The position numbers were made by a program, and so were the translations under genes. Shown here in pieces: positions 40,652-51,233 of a DNA stretch of 64,000 nt. Under the pieces are notes generated by a model that was given only the letters and a program-made list of their open reading frames with translations, had not been told where the DNA came from and did no database searches. Source of the DNA: Cordylochernes scorpioides (taxonomy: Eukaryota; Arthropoda; Arachnida; Pseudoscorpiones; Chernetidae); NCBI GenBank assembly GCA_030710605.1, contig CP092870.1:57903057-57967056 (forward strand). Direction: 5' to 3'. The stretch's first letter is position 1. The number at the start of each line of letters is the position of its first letter.

Positions 40652-42212
40652 GTCAGGTCTTTGTACAGAATCCCGGGAGAAACAAGGGCAGAATTTAGCC
40701 ACCATGTTTGGTCCCAATGTTGTCAGGTCTTTGTACAGAATCCCGGGAGAAACAAGGGCAGAATTTAGCCACCATGTTTGGTCCCAATGTGGTCAGGTCT
40801 TTGTGCAGAATCCCGGAAGAAACAAGGGCAGAATTTAGCCACCATGTTTGGTCCCAATGTTGTCAGGTCTTTGTACAGAATCCCGGGAGAAACAAGGGCA
40901 GAATTTAGCCACCATGTTTGGTCCCAATGTTGTCAGGTCTTTGTACAGAATCCCGGGAGAAACAAGGGCAGAATTTAGCCACCATGTTTGGTCCCAACGT
41001 TGTCAGGTCTTTGTACAGAATCCCGGGAGAAACAAGGGCAGAATTTAGGCACCATGTTTGTTCCCAATGTTGTCAGGTCTTTGTACAGAATCCCGGGAGA
41101 AACAAGGGCAGAATTTAGCCACCATGTTTGGTCCCAATGTTGTCAGGTCTTTGTACAGAATCCCGGGAGAAACAAAAGCAGAATTTAGCCACCATGTTTG
41201 GTCCCAATGTTGTCAGGTCTTTGTACAGAATCCCGGGAGAAACAAGGGCAGAATTTAGCCACCATGTTTGGTCCCAATGTTGTCAGGTCTTTGTACAGAA
41301 TCCCGGGAGAAACAAGAGCAGAATTTAGCCACCATGTTTGGTCCCAATGTTGTCAGGTCTTTGTACAGAATCCCGGGAGAAACAAGGGCAGAATTTAGCC
41401 ACCATGTTTGGTCCCAATGTTGTCAGGTCTTTGTACAGAATCCCGGGTGAAACAAGGGCAGAATTTAGCCACCATGTTTGGTCCCAATGTTGTCAGGTCT
41501 TTGTACAGAATCCCGGGAGAAACAAGAGCAGAATTTAGCCACCATGTTTGGTCCCAATGTTGTCAGGTCTTTGTACAGAATCCCGGGAGAAACAAGGGCA
41601 GAATTTAGCCACCATGTTTGGTCCCAATGTTGTCAGGTCTTTGTACAGAATCCCGGGAGAAACAAGGGCAAAATTTAGCCACCATAATTGGTCCCAATGC
41701 TGTCAGGTCTTTGTACAGAATCCCGGGAGAAACAAGGGCAGAATTTAGCCACCATGTTTGGTCCCAATGTTGTCAGGTCTTTGTACAGAATCCCGGGAGA
41801 AACAAGGGCAGAATTTAGCCACCATGTTTGGTCCCAATGTTGTCAGGTCTTTGTACAGAATCCCGGGAGAAACAAGGGCAGAATTTAGCCACCATGTTTG
41901 GTCCCAATGTTGTCAGGTCTTTGTACAGAATCCCGGGAGAAACAAGGGCAGAATTTAGCCACCATGTTTGGTCCCAATGTAACAGTTCTTTGTACAGAAT
42001 CCCGCGAAAAACAAGGGCAGAATTTAGCCACCATGTTTGGTCCCAATGTAACAGTTCTTTGTACAGAATCCCGCGAAAAACAAGGGCAGAATTTAGCCAC
42101 CATGTTTGGTCCCAATGTAACAGTTCTTTGTACAGAATCCCGCGAAAAACAAGGGCAGAATTTAGCCACCATGTCTGGTCCCAATGTAACAGTTCTTTGT
42201 ACAGAATCGTAA
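40652..42212. repeat. 70-bp satellite array switching to 69-bp units
   Basis: About 19 units of 70 bp ('tctttgtacagaatcccggg', 'agaatttagccaccatgttt') run from about 40652 to 41980. Then about four 69-bp variants carry 'gtaacagttc' and 'cccgcgaaaaac'. The 70-bp part gives staggered 66-residue frames. The 69-bp part is in frame, so longer frames appear there. Units are nearly identical. I see no transposon end in the unit. The preceding 40470-40650 is unassigned. Confidence 0.9.
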
Positions 42213-42389
42213 AATATGTTTAATATATTCTGTTAATTGAAAATATCATATAAGAAGGCTAAAACTATCGTCTGATATTCAAAAATTTAAACACATAGAC
42301 ACATGCACCTTACAATGTTAGAAATTTCCTTTCAATACAAACAGTATGTTAGTAAATTAAATTTAATTGCCATCTATCATTAAATTTAT

Positions 42390-42537
42390 ACACAAATAAA
42401 TTTATTGGAAATGCGTTTCTTTTAAATATCATTAAATATTATCTCTACAGACCTTACTACATTGCAGTAAGGTCTGTAGAGATAATATTTAATGATATTT
42501 AAAAGAATAGCATTGCCAGTAAATTTATTTGTGTAAA
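42390..42537. mobile_element. Small foldback MITE
   Basis: It begins 'tacacaaataaatttattgg' and ends 'ccagtaaatttatttgtgta', and the interior folds around 'gaccttactacattgcagta'. The same terminus occurs in the array at 9361-9397. It is non-coding. Confidence 0.75.
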
Positions 42538-43020
42538 ATATTAACAAACAGTATGTATTTAAAATAATCAAAAAAGAATAAATATTTCAAACACATTTTT
42601 ATAAATTACATTTATATTTATTCTGATTTTCAAGAAGATGATTTGGCCAAATAATATGGAACAATCCTCAATCAACACCTAATTGATTTTTGTTCCAATA
42701 GGTGGCGCTCTACCATTCAAAAATGCTCAAGTAAGAGGTCAGAATATGCATCTTTTATTTTTATAGCTAATATCATAATGATATTATGGAAATTTGCTAT
42801 ATGGTCGGTGTTATTCGTCTAAACATCTTCAACCAAACATATGTAAAAAATCAAGGATCTGAAAAACAAAGAGTCCGTTTTTTTGTTGACCTTGGACGAT
42901 AAACGTGGGCTCATCATTCAGGATCAGAAAAAAAACGACAGAAAAATCAAAACAATGGAACCGTTCTTTTCTAATTTCCATTAAAACGATTGGAGCAGGA
43001 ACTTTGGTAAAATTGCAGCT
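42538..43020. other. Unassigned AT-rich sequence with family F similarity
   Basis: 'ttgttccaataggtggcgct' near 42687 resembles family F ends. Nothing else is recognised. Confidence 0.4.
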
Positions 43021-44060
43021 TTACTTTTGTGGTGGTGTCTTGTCCATGGAACAGATTAGATCGGTCCATGCACCCTGATCACAATACCGGCCAATTGAGG
43101 TGTCCGTATGGAATCCTGTTCTGGATTGATGTCTGCCATATAGAGGGCTGCAAGCGCTTTTAGAGTGGTGGTGTATTTTCCATGGAGCAGATCAGATCGG
43201 TCTATGCACCCTGATCACAATACCGGCCAACTGAGGTGTCCGTATGGATGTCCTCTTCTGGATTGATGTCTGCCATATAGAGGGCTGCAAGCTCTTTTAG
43301 AAGGGAGGTGGTATCTTGTCCATGGAGCAGATCAGTCCATGCACCCTGATCACAATACCGGCCAACTAAGGTGTCCGTATGGATATCCTGTTCTGGATTG
43401 ATGTCTGCCATATAGAGGGCTGGCCGGGTATATTTGGTCCGGAGTGAGTTGGGTGTTGTAACAGTTCCTGTAGGATCTAGTCATGTCTGGGTTTATCTTC
43501 ATTCCTTTAAAATGTCTTGTTCTGGATTGATGTCTGTCATATAGAGGGCTGGCCGGGTATATATGGTCCGGAGTGAGTTGGGTGTTGTAACAACAGTTCC
43601 TGTAGGATCTAGTCATGTCTGGGTTTATCTTCATTCCTTTAAAATGTCCTGTTCTGGATTGATGTCTGCCATATAGAGGGCTGGCCGGGTATATGGTCCG
43701 GAGTGAGTTGAGTGTTGTAACAGCAGTTCCTGTAGGATCTAGTCATGTCTGGGTTTATCTTCATTCCTTTAAAATGTCCTGTTCTGGATTGATGTCTGCC
43801 ATATAGAGGGCTGGCCGGGTATATATGGTCCGGAGTGAGTTGGGTGTTGTAACAGTTCCTGTAGGATCTAGTCATGTCTGGGTTTATCTTCATTCCTTTA
43901 AAATGTCCTGTTCTGGATTGATGTCTGCCATATAGAGGGCTGGCCGGGTATATGGTCCGGAGTGAGTTGAGTGTTGTAACAGCAGTTCCTGTAGGATCTA
44001 GTCATGTCTGGGTTTATCTTCATTCTTTTCAAACGTCCTGTTCTGATTCTTGAAATTGCT
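43021..44060 (-). repeat. Tandem array from a LINE C-terminus (~130-bp units)
   Basis: Two related blocks are present. 43021-43420 has about three units with 'tgcaccctgatcacaatacc'. 43400-44040 has five units with 'ctggccgggtatatatggtc' and 'gtctgggtttatcttcattc'. On the minus strand the units encode 'RTGHFKGMKINPDMTRSYRN', related to the LINE tail at 59485-59640 ('KHYKGMTIYPDGTRTYRTC'). Unit length varies by three-base changes ('aacagttcc', 'aacaacagttcc'). Confidence 0.75.
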
Positions 44061-44485
44061 GTTGTTAATTTTCTGTTGCAATCGTTCTGTTGAAAATTAA
44101 CTGAAAAGGTTTTCTTTTGATAGATGGATATCATCTTCCAGCAACTTTATATTGTATTCTATTCTTGAAATCGTCCCTTGCCACTCCACCAGCTCAAACA
44201 CCTGTTTGGTAAATTGGACCGATTCCATAATTCCTCTTGTAGGATGTTATGTCCCTGTACTGATGAGGGCCATAGCCTGAAACCATGGTATACAGGGTGT
44301 TGACTTTTGTCTGAATTTGCCAAAACTGTTGTTGCGGCTTATTATTTATCATCGTTAGTAATTATTTTTAAGGTGATGCAATAGATTATTAAAAAAATAA
44401 AAATACAACCTTTCGCAATGTTTTTCTTTTATTATAATATACGCGAGCTTTCGGGCTGGAGCCGCCCTTCTACAGGCAAAAATTC
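44061..44485. other. Unassigned sequence
   Basis: 'gagggccatagcctgaaacc' near 44267 is faintly like family B. A 'gagctttcgggctggagccg' stretch near 44445 resembles 28105-28130. No gene is recognised. Confidence 0.35.
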
Positions 44486-44705
44486 TTTTTTTTTTCTGCT
44501 TATCCCTAGTACACGTGGTACAGGCCATGATAATCATGGTGGGTAGTTAGCGACTGCTTTTTACTGTAAGCGCACCACATGTCTACACATGTGAAAAGCA
44601 GTTCGACTTTGCACTTACAAATATGCCAGAGTCCCGTTTGGTTACTTGCACTCGCTGGTGGGGTTGGACTTTTGCAAGAATCGGGGGGCCATTGAGAGAC
44701 AGTTA
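44486..44705 (-). mobile_element. Family H SINE, inverted and 5'-shortened
   Basis: It contains the inverse of the H body ('ctagtacacgtggtacaggc', 'atgtctacacatgtg') and starts with a T-run that corresponds to an A-rich tail. The tRNA-like head is missing at the 44705 side. Confidence 0.7.
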
Positions 44706-44894
44706 TATACATTTAATTTGTTACAAATTTTACGTAAATTTATCAGAAAGAAAAGTATTAAATCTACATAAATTATTACTATTTTACTGTGTTTAACAAT
44801 TTTGGAAGTAAATTAACCTTAAATTTCAATATTTTAATAAAGTAAAGTTTTAGACTATGGATTGGATAAGCGAGAAATCTGATTTTTTTGGTAT

Positions 44895-45200
44895 GGAATA
44901 TGACAAAATTGTTCTGGGATATGTCCTATAAACTTATGGCCATAGTTTTCTTGAAAACCATTTCTGAGATTCCACCCTTCAGTGCTGCGTATATAAGCAG
45001 AATGATCCAATACAGTATTAGAGCTCTAAAGAAGCGGTCTGGTAGATTATATATTGGTGAAACCGCTGGGAGGTTTGTCCACTGATGAGCCAAGCCCTCC
45101 CAATATATTTTTTCATCGCAGTAAGGACAGTAGAAGTTTGTATTGTATATAAAAGAAACATTGGTGCTTTTAAATCCTTTCATTTTATATGTATAGATGG
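44895..45200 (-). repeat. Family C repeat, inverted
   Basis: It contains 'ctgatgagccaagccctccc' and 'cggtctggtagatta', the inverse of 6560-6700. The outer end 'tatagatggcgcgctattg' matches other copies. The 85-residue minus frame is repeat-derived. Confidence 0.7.
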
Positions 45201-45307
45201 CGCGCTATTGCTTTGTGTTAATTTAGGTCTAAGTGCTATTATTCTGATGTACATTTAAAAGGAGAGTTTCCTCTTTTGGTATTTGCAATTATTTGAAAAA
45301 GGAGGGG

Positions 45308-45600
45308 GTCAGTGGAAGGCTGGTTAAACCGTTTGGTTTTCGACCATTACGACCCAGGTTCGATTCCCGCATTGGACACTTTTTCTGATAAAAAAAATGC
45401 TCCAATTGCCCCGATTCTTGCAAAAGTCCAACCCCACCAGCAAGTGCAAGTAACCAAACGGGGCTCTGGCACATTTGTAAGTGCAAAGTCGAACTGCTTC
45501 TCACATGTGTAGACATGTGGTGCGCTTACAGTAAAAGCAGTCGCTAACTACTCACCATGATTATCATGGCCTGTACCACGTGTACTAGGGATAATTGAAG
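45308..45600 (+). mobile_element. Family H SINE with tRNA-like head
   Basis: The head has a possible A-box 'tggttaaaccgtttgg' and the B-box 'ggttcgattcc' near 45357. The body has 'aaaagtccaaccccaccagc' and 'gcaaagtcgaactgcttctc', and the tail is A-rich after 'actagggata'. Length is about 290 bp. Copies at 44486-44705 and 57483-57768 define the family. It depends on Pol III and a LINE partner, as SINEs do. Confidence 0.7.
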
Positions 45601-45889
45601 AAAAAAAAAATTGAAAAAGGAACAAAAGAAATTCAGGTATTTTTTTTTTAATTTTGATTTTTACAAGTTTTCGATCAAATTTTCTGATCTTCAACGGGCT
45701 AATACTTCTATGTACAATATCAAGATGATCTTTATACAAAAATAATTTTTAAAAAAGTGTTATTGGCATGTGTACTGTTCACAGCTAAATTAATAGATAT
45801 ACATAGAATATTTTAACTCTTCACTCAATACACAATGAACATTCAAGGCCACTTTAATTTTAGTCATATAAGTGTAATTTAACACAAAT

Positions 45890-46230
45890 CAATAACGCGC
45901 CATCTATACATATAAAATGAAAGAATTTAAAAGCACGAATGTTTCTTTTATACATAATACAAACTTCTACTGCCCTTACTGCGATGAAAAAATATATTGG
46001 GAGGGCTTGGCTCATCAGTGGTGAACCCTCCCAGCGGTTTCGCCAATTTAATCCACCAGACCGCTTCTCAGTGCTCTAATATTGTATTGGAAGATTCTGC
46101 TTATATACGCAGCACTGAAGGATGGAATCTCAGAAATGGTTTTCAAAAAAACTATGGACATTAGCTTATAGGACATTGCTTATAAGAGCTTTGCTCGATG
46201 CAAATATTTGAATGTAATTCTACTGTCCTA
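45890..46230 (+). repeat. Family C repeat
   Basis: It contains 'gggagggcttggctcatcag' and the end 'cgcgccatctatacatataa'. It closely matches 6493-6790 and runs directly into the next tRNA-bearing element. Confidence 0.7.
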
Positions 46231-46237
46231 TAAGTTC

Positions 46238-46633
46238 ATCCAAAAAAGTTAGAAATAGTAAATATTTCTCTTTGAAATAAATATTGATGTTTCACAGAAA
46301 AGAAACTTATGCGGTGAAACTTTAAGTGTTGTTTTATAATCATACGCCGCAGTCCTTTATAATGTATTATAAGTTACTTCGAGTATTATTTACGAACGGA
46401 AAAATACGTCCAGGGTAGCCTAGTGGACATGGCATCTGCCCGGTAAGCGGAACGTTGTGGGTTCGATTCCCGCCCCTGAACACTTTTATTTTTCCGTTCG
46501 CCATTACTATTCATATTTTCACCCTTTCATACTTCATCCAAAAAAGTTAGAAATAGTAAATATTTCTCTTTGAAATAAATATTGATTTTTCACAGAAAAG
46601 AAACTTATGCGGTGAAACTTTAAGTGTTGTTTG
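46238..46633 (+). repeat. tRNA-bearing element with flanking direct repeats
   Basis: The segment 'ttcatccaaaaaagttagaa' to 'gtgaaactttaagtgttgtt' occurs on both sides of the tRNA-like sequence (about 46238-46335 and 46530-46633) in the same orientation. This is the minimal form of the tandem arrangement seen at 112-2890, one unit plus a part. Confidence 0.8.
46408..46481 (+). tRNA. tRNA-Thr(GGT)-like sequence, 46-kb copy
   Basis: 74 nt. It is flanked by 'cgaacggaaaaata' and 'tatttttccgttcg' as in the array. The loop 'ccggtaa' is again present. The 3' acceptor 'ccctgaac' has one mismatch. Confidence 0.6.
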
Positions 46634-46904
46634 ATAAATCTATATTTAATTTGTTTTTAAAATGATTGTTTAAGATTGTATATGTTTCACTGAATATTCT
46701 ACCTCTACACTCAATATATCTTAGTTATACCTGTCGAAGGGCTGTTAGCCTGAAAGCTTATATTACCCTTATATAAAATGTAACTCTTCTCTCAGCGAGT
46801 TTATTTATAAAATAATAATAATCATAAAAAGACCTATATATGGGTGAGTATTAAGTTAAAAGTTAGCTCATAAATAGCCATATATACTCGTGCTATTCAT
46901 ATAT
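46634..46904. other. Unassigned AT-rich sequence
   Basis: 'cgaagggctgttagcctgaa' near 46735 resembles short GC blocks in families B and F. No gene is seen. Confidence 0.35.
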
Positions 46905-47275
46905 TATTAAACTCCGCCTTTGCCAGTCACAAGCCTGGATAAAAAAGGAGGAGGGGGAGCAGTAACAAGCTCACTAAACAACCTGGGCTCAGCTGGCCAT
47001 GCTGATAGTACCCTGTAAGGGCTCCTGATCCAGGGATACAGGATGAGCAGCGTATGTACTCCATGTTAGGAGCGGCTGCACATGGCGTCTGTTCCTCATG
47101 TCAGAGGCGGCCATTTCTTTTGGAGCTAAGTCGGTGGCTTGCCACTGAGTAGTGCTCTCAGTCTTAATGACAAAAGCAGACGCATTCTACTTCACCCAGT
47201 CATGATGGTTGTCAAATCTCAAGCTCTACAAGCTTGATACTCTAATATGATTGAGTGGAGATAAGAAAGAAGGCA
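46905..47275. repeat. Family A repeat, near full length
   Basis: It runs from 'ctccgcctttgccagtcac' through 'gttcctcatgtcagaggcgg' to 'gagtggagataagaaag'. The right end contains the segment that is tandemly amplified at 60575-61010. Confidence 0.75.
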
Positions 47276-47423
47276 TATTATTAAAGTTTTCTTCAAAGTT
47301 TTTAAAAAGTTTTATTAAACTTATTTCCATATCTGTAGACAAATCTTATGGTCAATTTTTTATTGAAAACGATGGAGAAAGGTTATTATGAATTTAGAAC
47401 TTAATCTGATTTAATATACAGTA

Positions 47424-47664
47424 CAGTAGATTCTCCTATAACACGAGTTTTTACAACGTGATAAAAAAAAATTGCGACAAATTTATTTATACAAAGCGAA
47501 TGTTCGTATAACGCGTTATAAAATAAAATACATGATATTTGTCACTAACAATTTACCCCAACAACATTCGCGTTATACAAGTTTTATTTCGTACAACGCG
47601 AATTCCTATAACGCGATTTCATACAACACGGAACACATTAATCGCGTTATAGGAGAGTTTACTG
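47424..47664. mobile_element. Pogo-type MITE, TA-flanked
   Basis: 241 bp. The left end 'cagtagattctcctataac' and right end 'gttataggagagtttactg' are inverted and flanked by TA. The interior repeats 'cgcgttata' several times. It is non-coding. Confidence 0.8.
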
Positions 47665-47724
47665 TAAAGCTAATGGGTAACAAGTTTGTATATATTTTAC
47701 TGAATATTTGACCTCTTCATTCAA

Positions 47725-48075
47725 TATACAATGATCATTAAAGGCTACTTTTATTTTTGCCATATAAGTATAATAGCTCTTAAAAACACCTACTGGAGAT
47801 TTAGCAACCCACTGAAGACGCTGAGAACTATTTCAGAAAAGAAAAATATAGCAATAGAACTCTATAATTTCTACAGATCAATTGTAAATAGATTCATACA
47901 CAAAAGAGGTAGTGAGGAAATTTTTCGAACAGATGTGTAAATAAATCCCTTTTCAAACAAAGGCTCACATGGACATGGGGAAAGGGAGAAAAATATTAAT
48001 GTATTATTTTGTTGTTGTGTGGCGAATCCATACAGGGCAATGGGCCTTAATAAAAGCCTTTTTGTTGTTGTTGTT
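47725..48075 (+). pseudogene. LINE 3' end fragment
   Basis: A frame at 47731-47940 ends 'RFIHKRGSEEIFRTDV' and is followed by 'gggccttaataaaagccttt' and (TTG)n at about 48058-48075. This 3' end matches that of the LINE at 50478-52555. Only the last residues and the untranslated tail remain. Confidence 0.55.
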
Positions 48076-48484
48076 ATAAGTATAATAAAATTAAAAATGG
48101 ATGAATTATTTGTAAAAACAAATCAAACATTCTAAAGCTTTTTCCCGTTAGGAATTTCATCATTTTTTTGTTCTAACTTTTTTAGTACCCAGTTTATAAC
48201 GAACCACGGAAATTTAAAGGGATTTTTTACCAACAATTGAAACGGTTGAGGACTCTAGCTGTCACTGTGGCAAAGAAATCCAGGACTCGAGACATCTACT
48301 GTTGGAATACCCACTCTTCTTTTGCGATATACAACAGACAGCTTTTATTGTCTCAACTTATTTCCATATCTGTTGACAAATCTTATGGTCAATTTTTAAT
48401 TGAAAACGACAGAGGATAGTTATTATGAATTTATAACTTAATATGATTTAATATAAAGCAACTGAGTAACAAGTTTGTATATTA
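48076..48484. other. Unassigned AT-rich sequence
   Basis: 'cttatttccatatctgttga' (48358) repeats a segment near 47318, with 'aaatcttatggtcaattttt' in both. A short segmental duplication of about 120 bp links 47310-47430 and 48350-48470. Confidence 0.5.
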
Positions 48485-48690
48485 TGAAAAAGTCATCTCC
48501 TTATCGTGCAACTGAAAGTTGCTGATGTCTTGCGCCATTTATCGGAATAAATATCAACTATTATCGTTGATTTTTATTCCGATAGATGGTACAAGCCATC
48601 AGCAACTTTCAGTTGCACGATAAGAAGATACATTTTTCATAATTTATGGACCTTATTCCAGTACAATATCACATTTGTACTATTTTTTTT
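48485..48690. repeat. Family B foldback, compact palindrome
   Basis: 'catctccttatcgtgcaact' at the left and 'agttgcacgataagaagata' at the right fold back with a loop near 'atcgttgatttttattcc'. The outer 'gtacaatatcacatttgta' follows as in the 6.4-kb copy. Confidence 0.8.
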
Positions 48691-48807
48691 TCAAGTTTGT
48701 ATATGTTTCACTGACTTTTTTTTAACCTATTCACTCAATTTACGATGAACATTCAAGGCCACTTTAATTTTAGTCATATAAGTGTAATTTGTTTGAAAAC
48801 TGATATA

Positions 48808-48985
48808 CAGTTAAATCTCTCTATAGCGCCCCCCTCTAAATAACGCCTTCCTCTCTATAGCGCCCGATTTTAAACAATAAAATGTAAACATTTTACATTA
48901 AAAGTGACCTGTCTATAGCACCCCCTCTCTATTGCACCCAATTTTGGTGAGTCCCAAGAGGGGGCGCTTTAGACTGGTTTAACTG
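48808..48985. mobile_element. Pogo-like MITE, TA-flanked, complete
   Basis: 178 bp, 'cagttaaatctctctatagc' to 'ctggtttaactg', with TA on both sides. Its core 'aaatgtaaacattttacatt' is palindromic. The copy at 7900-8042 is a partial inverse. Confidence 0.75.
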
Positions 48986-49259
48986 TAACTATTTAATTTG
49001 TTTTTATAATGCTTGTTTAGGATGTCACAGTTCTTTAAGACCAAGGTATAGAAGAAATCTCATAGTTTCTGTGACGGCCAATATGTATATATGTTTATAA
49101 ATTTGTGGATGCCAAGAGGGTGGAAGTAACGGGAAGGGCAGAGTTCAGAGTAATTAGTCCCAAATTGAGATCGCCATGATGGATGGTTATCGTGGGAAGC
49201 TTTCGTGATTCCGGAAGGATCTCTCTCAAGAAGGATCTACATGGTTCGCATGTTTGGCA
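48986..49259. other. Unassigned sequence before the 33-bp array
   Basis: It appears single-copy in this window. 'agatcgccatgatggatggt' lies within. No gene is recognised. Confidence 0.35.
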
Positions 49260-50350
49260 TACTTTCTCCGCTACCTGGTTAGATGTAAGTTAAACTTTCT
49301 TTGTAGCTTGAATGTATGTCTGGTAAACTTTCTTGGACACCTGGATGAATGACAGGTAAACTTTCTTTGTAGCCTGAATGGATGTCAGGTAAACTTTCTT
49401 GGACACCTGGCTGGATGTCAGGTAAACTTTCTTGGACACCTGGCTGGATGGCATGTAAACTTTCTTGGACACCTGGCTGGATGTCAGGTAAACTTTCTTG
49501 GACACCTGGCTGGATGTCAGGTAAACTTTCTTGGACACCTGGCTGGATGTCAGGTAAACTTTCTTGGACACCTGGCTGGATGTCAGGTAAACTTTCTTGG
49601 ACACCTGGCTGGATGTCAGGTAAACTTTCTTGGACACCTGGCTGGATGTCAGGTAAACTTTCTTGGACACCTGGCTGGATGTCAGGTAAACTTTCTTGGA
49701 CACCTGGCTGGATGGCATGTAAACTTTCTTGGACACCTGGCTGGATGTCAGGTAAACTTTCTTGGACACCTGGCTGGATGTCAGGTAAACTTTCTTGGAC
49801 ACCTGGCTGGATGGCATGTAAACTTTCTTGGACACCTGGCTGGATGTCAGGTAAACTTTCTTGGACACCTGGCTGGATGTCAGGTAAACTTTCTTGGACA
49901 CCTGGCTGGATGTCAGGTAAACTTTCTTGGACACCTGGCTGGATGGCATGTAAACTTTCTTGGACACCTGGCTGGATGTCAGGTAAACTTTCTTGGACAC
50001 CTGGCTGGATGTCAGGTAAACTTTCTTGGACACCTGGCTGGATGTCAGGTAAACTTTCTTGGACACCTGGCTGGATGTCAGGTAAACTTTCTTGGACACC
50101 AGGCTGGATGTCAGGTAAACTTTCTTGGACACCTGGCTGGATGTCAGGTAAACTTTCTTGGACACCTGGCTGGATGTCAGGTAAACTTTCTTGGACACCT
50201 AAATGTATGTCAAGTAAACTTTTTTATGCACCTGACTTTATTCGGGAACCTTTTTTGGCCTCCAGAACGGGTGTAAGCTAAGCCTTCTTGACCGCATGGA
50301 TGAACGTTAGCTGAAATTTCTTTGCATCCTGAATGAATGTCAAGGAAACT
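49260..50350. repeat. 33-bp minisatellite open on both strands
   Basis: About 25 near-identical units of 33 bp ('ggtaaactttcttggacacc' plus 'tggctggatgtca') lie at 49382-50200, with diverged units at each edge. Because 33 is a multiple of three, it gives a 299-residue plus frame (MSGKLSWTPGW repeated) and a 302-residue minus frame (VSKKVYLTSSQ repeated). A variant unit with 'gatggcatg' recurs at irregular spacing. Both-strand openness argues for a satellite, not a gene. Confidence 0.85.
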
Positions 50351-50461
50351 TTCTTGTCCGCCTGGTAGGATGTTCTTGAGAATTTTGATCTAATGAATAG
50401 ATCCTAAGAAGTCATTGACTCTTTAGTTGATCATTGAGAAAATCCTCTATGGATAACTAAA

Positions 50462-50477
50462 TGTCATTGAGTGTTTC
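50462..50477. repeat. LINE target-site duplication, left
   Basis: 'tgtcattgagtgtttc' is repeated at 52556-52571. The 16-bp length fits target-primed reverse transcription. Confidence 0.85.
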
Positions 50478-50543
50478 AACAACAACAACAACAACAACAA
50501 AGCCTTTATTTAGGGCTTCTCGCCCTATACAGGATTCGCCAGT

Positions 50544-51230
50544 TCACAAGGGATGGGGAGAACACTGTGTGGCCTTTTTCCGGGATATAGTCTTGTGGAA
50601 TCCAAATATCGCCATCTCTATATACCTATTCTTTGATATTTCATTAATTAGTGCCGGAAATGAAGGACAAAGTTGCCCCATTTTATCATTTAGTTTTCGT
50701 CTTTCCTCAGACAGAGCAGCACAGTCAAATAAGTAGTGCAACATCTCCGTTGTTATTCCTGATCCACAGAAAGTGCATTTCAGGTCTTCACGCCTCAATA
50801 AAATCAGATGATGTTCTCTGAAAAAAATTGAAAGGGTTCTAAATTGTGCGATTAATCTGATGACAGGAAAAGGGAGTTCACTTAAGAAATATTCTTCGGT
50901 GGTAAACGTTGTATATATATCTCTATAGTGGGAATATAACTTTGATTGGGTTATTCTTGTTAAGTCGTTTTGTATTGTTTGCTCTATCGCAGTTCTTAAT
51001 ATTCCTGGGATAGCATTCCTTAGTGAATCAGGATCATTACAATATGTAAGCCACGAGGATCCGTTATTATTGAGTAAATTGCTTAATTGTTTTATAAACC
51101 CGATGGGCGCACCTGTAGCACAGGATAATTGCCTCATTCTATTTAAACATATTCGAGGCAATCTATTTGTATCCATACTCAGCACCCTCAGCCAATATTT
51201 CAAGGTCAATTTCAGAGCTGTTATTATTAA
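50544..51230 (-). pseudogene. LINE ORF2 C-terminal domain
   Basis: An open frame of 221 residues. It includes 'ALKLTLKYWLRVLSM'-like sequence at the 51230 side, 'LPFPVIRLIAQFRTLSIFF' in the middle and the Cys/His motif 'CTFCGSGITTEMLHYLFDC', which is typical near the C-terminus of LINE ORF2. It ends at the 3' untranslated tail. Confidence 0.75.
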
Positions 51231-51233
51231 CTA

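Noticed and set aside
40647-42223. 'gccaccatg' in each 70-bp unit as a translation start
   Set aside because: It fits a Kozak context by chance. Frames end after 66 codons because the unit is not a multiple of three, and there is no sign of a promoter.
49290-50281. CRISPR array or silk-like structural protein in the 33-bp repeat
   Set aside because: There are no unique spacers, and open frames on both strands of near-identical units point to a minisatellite.
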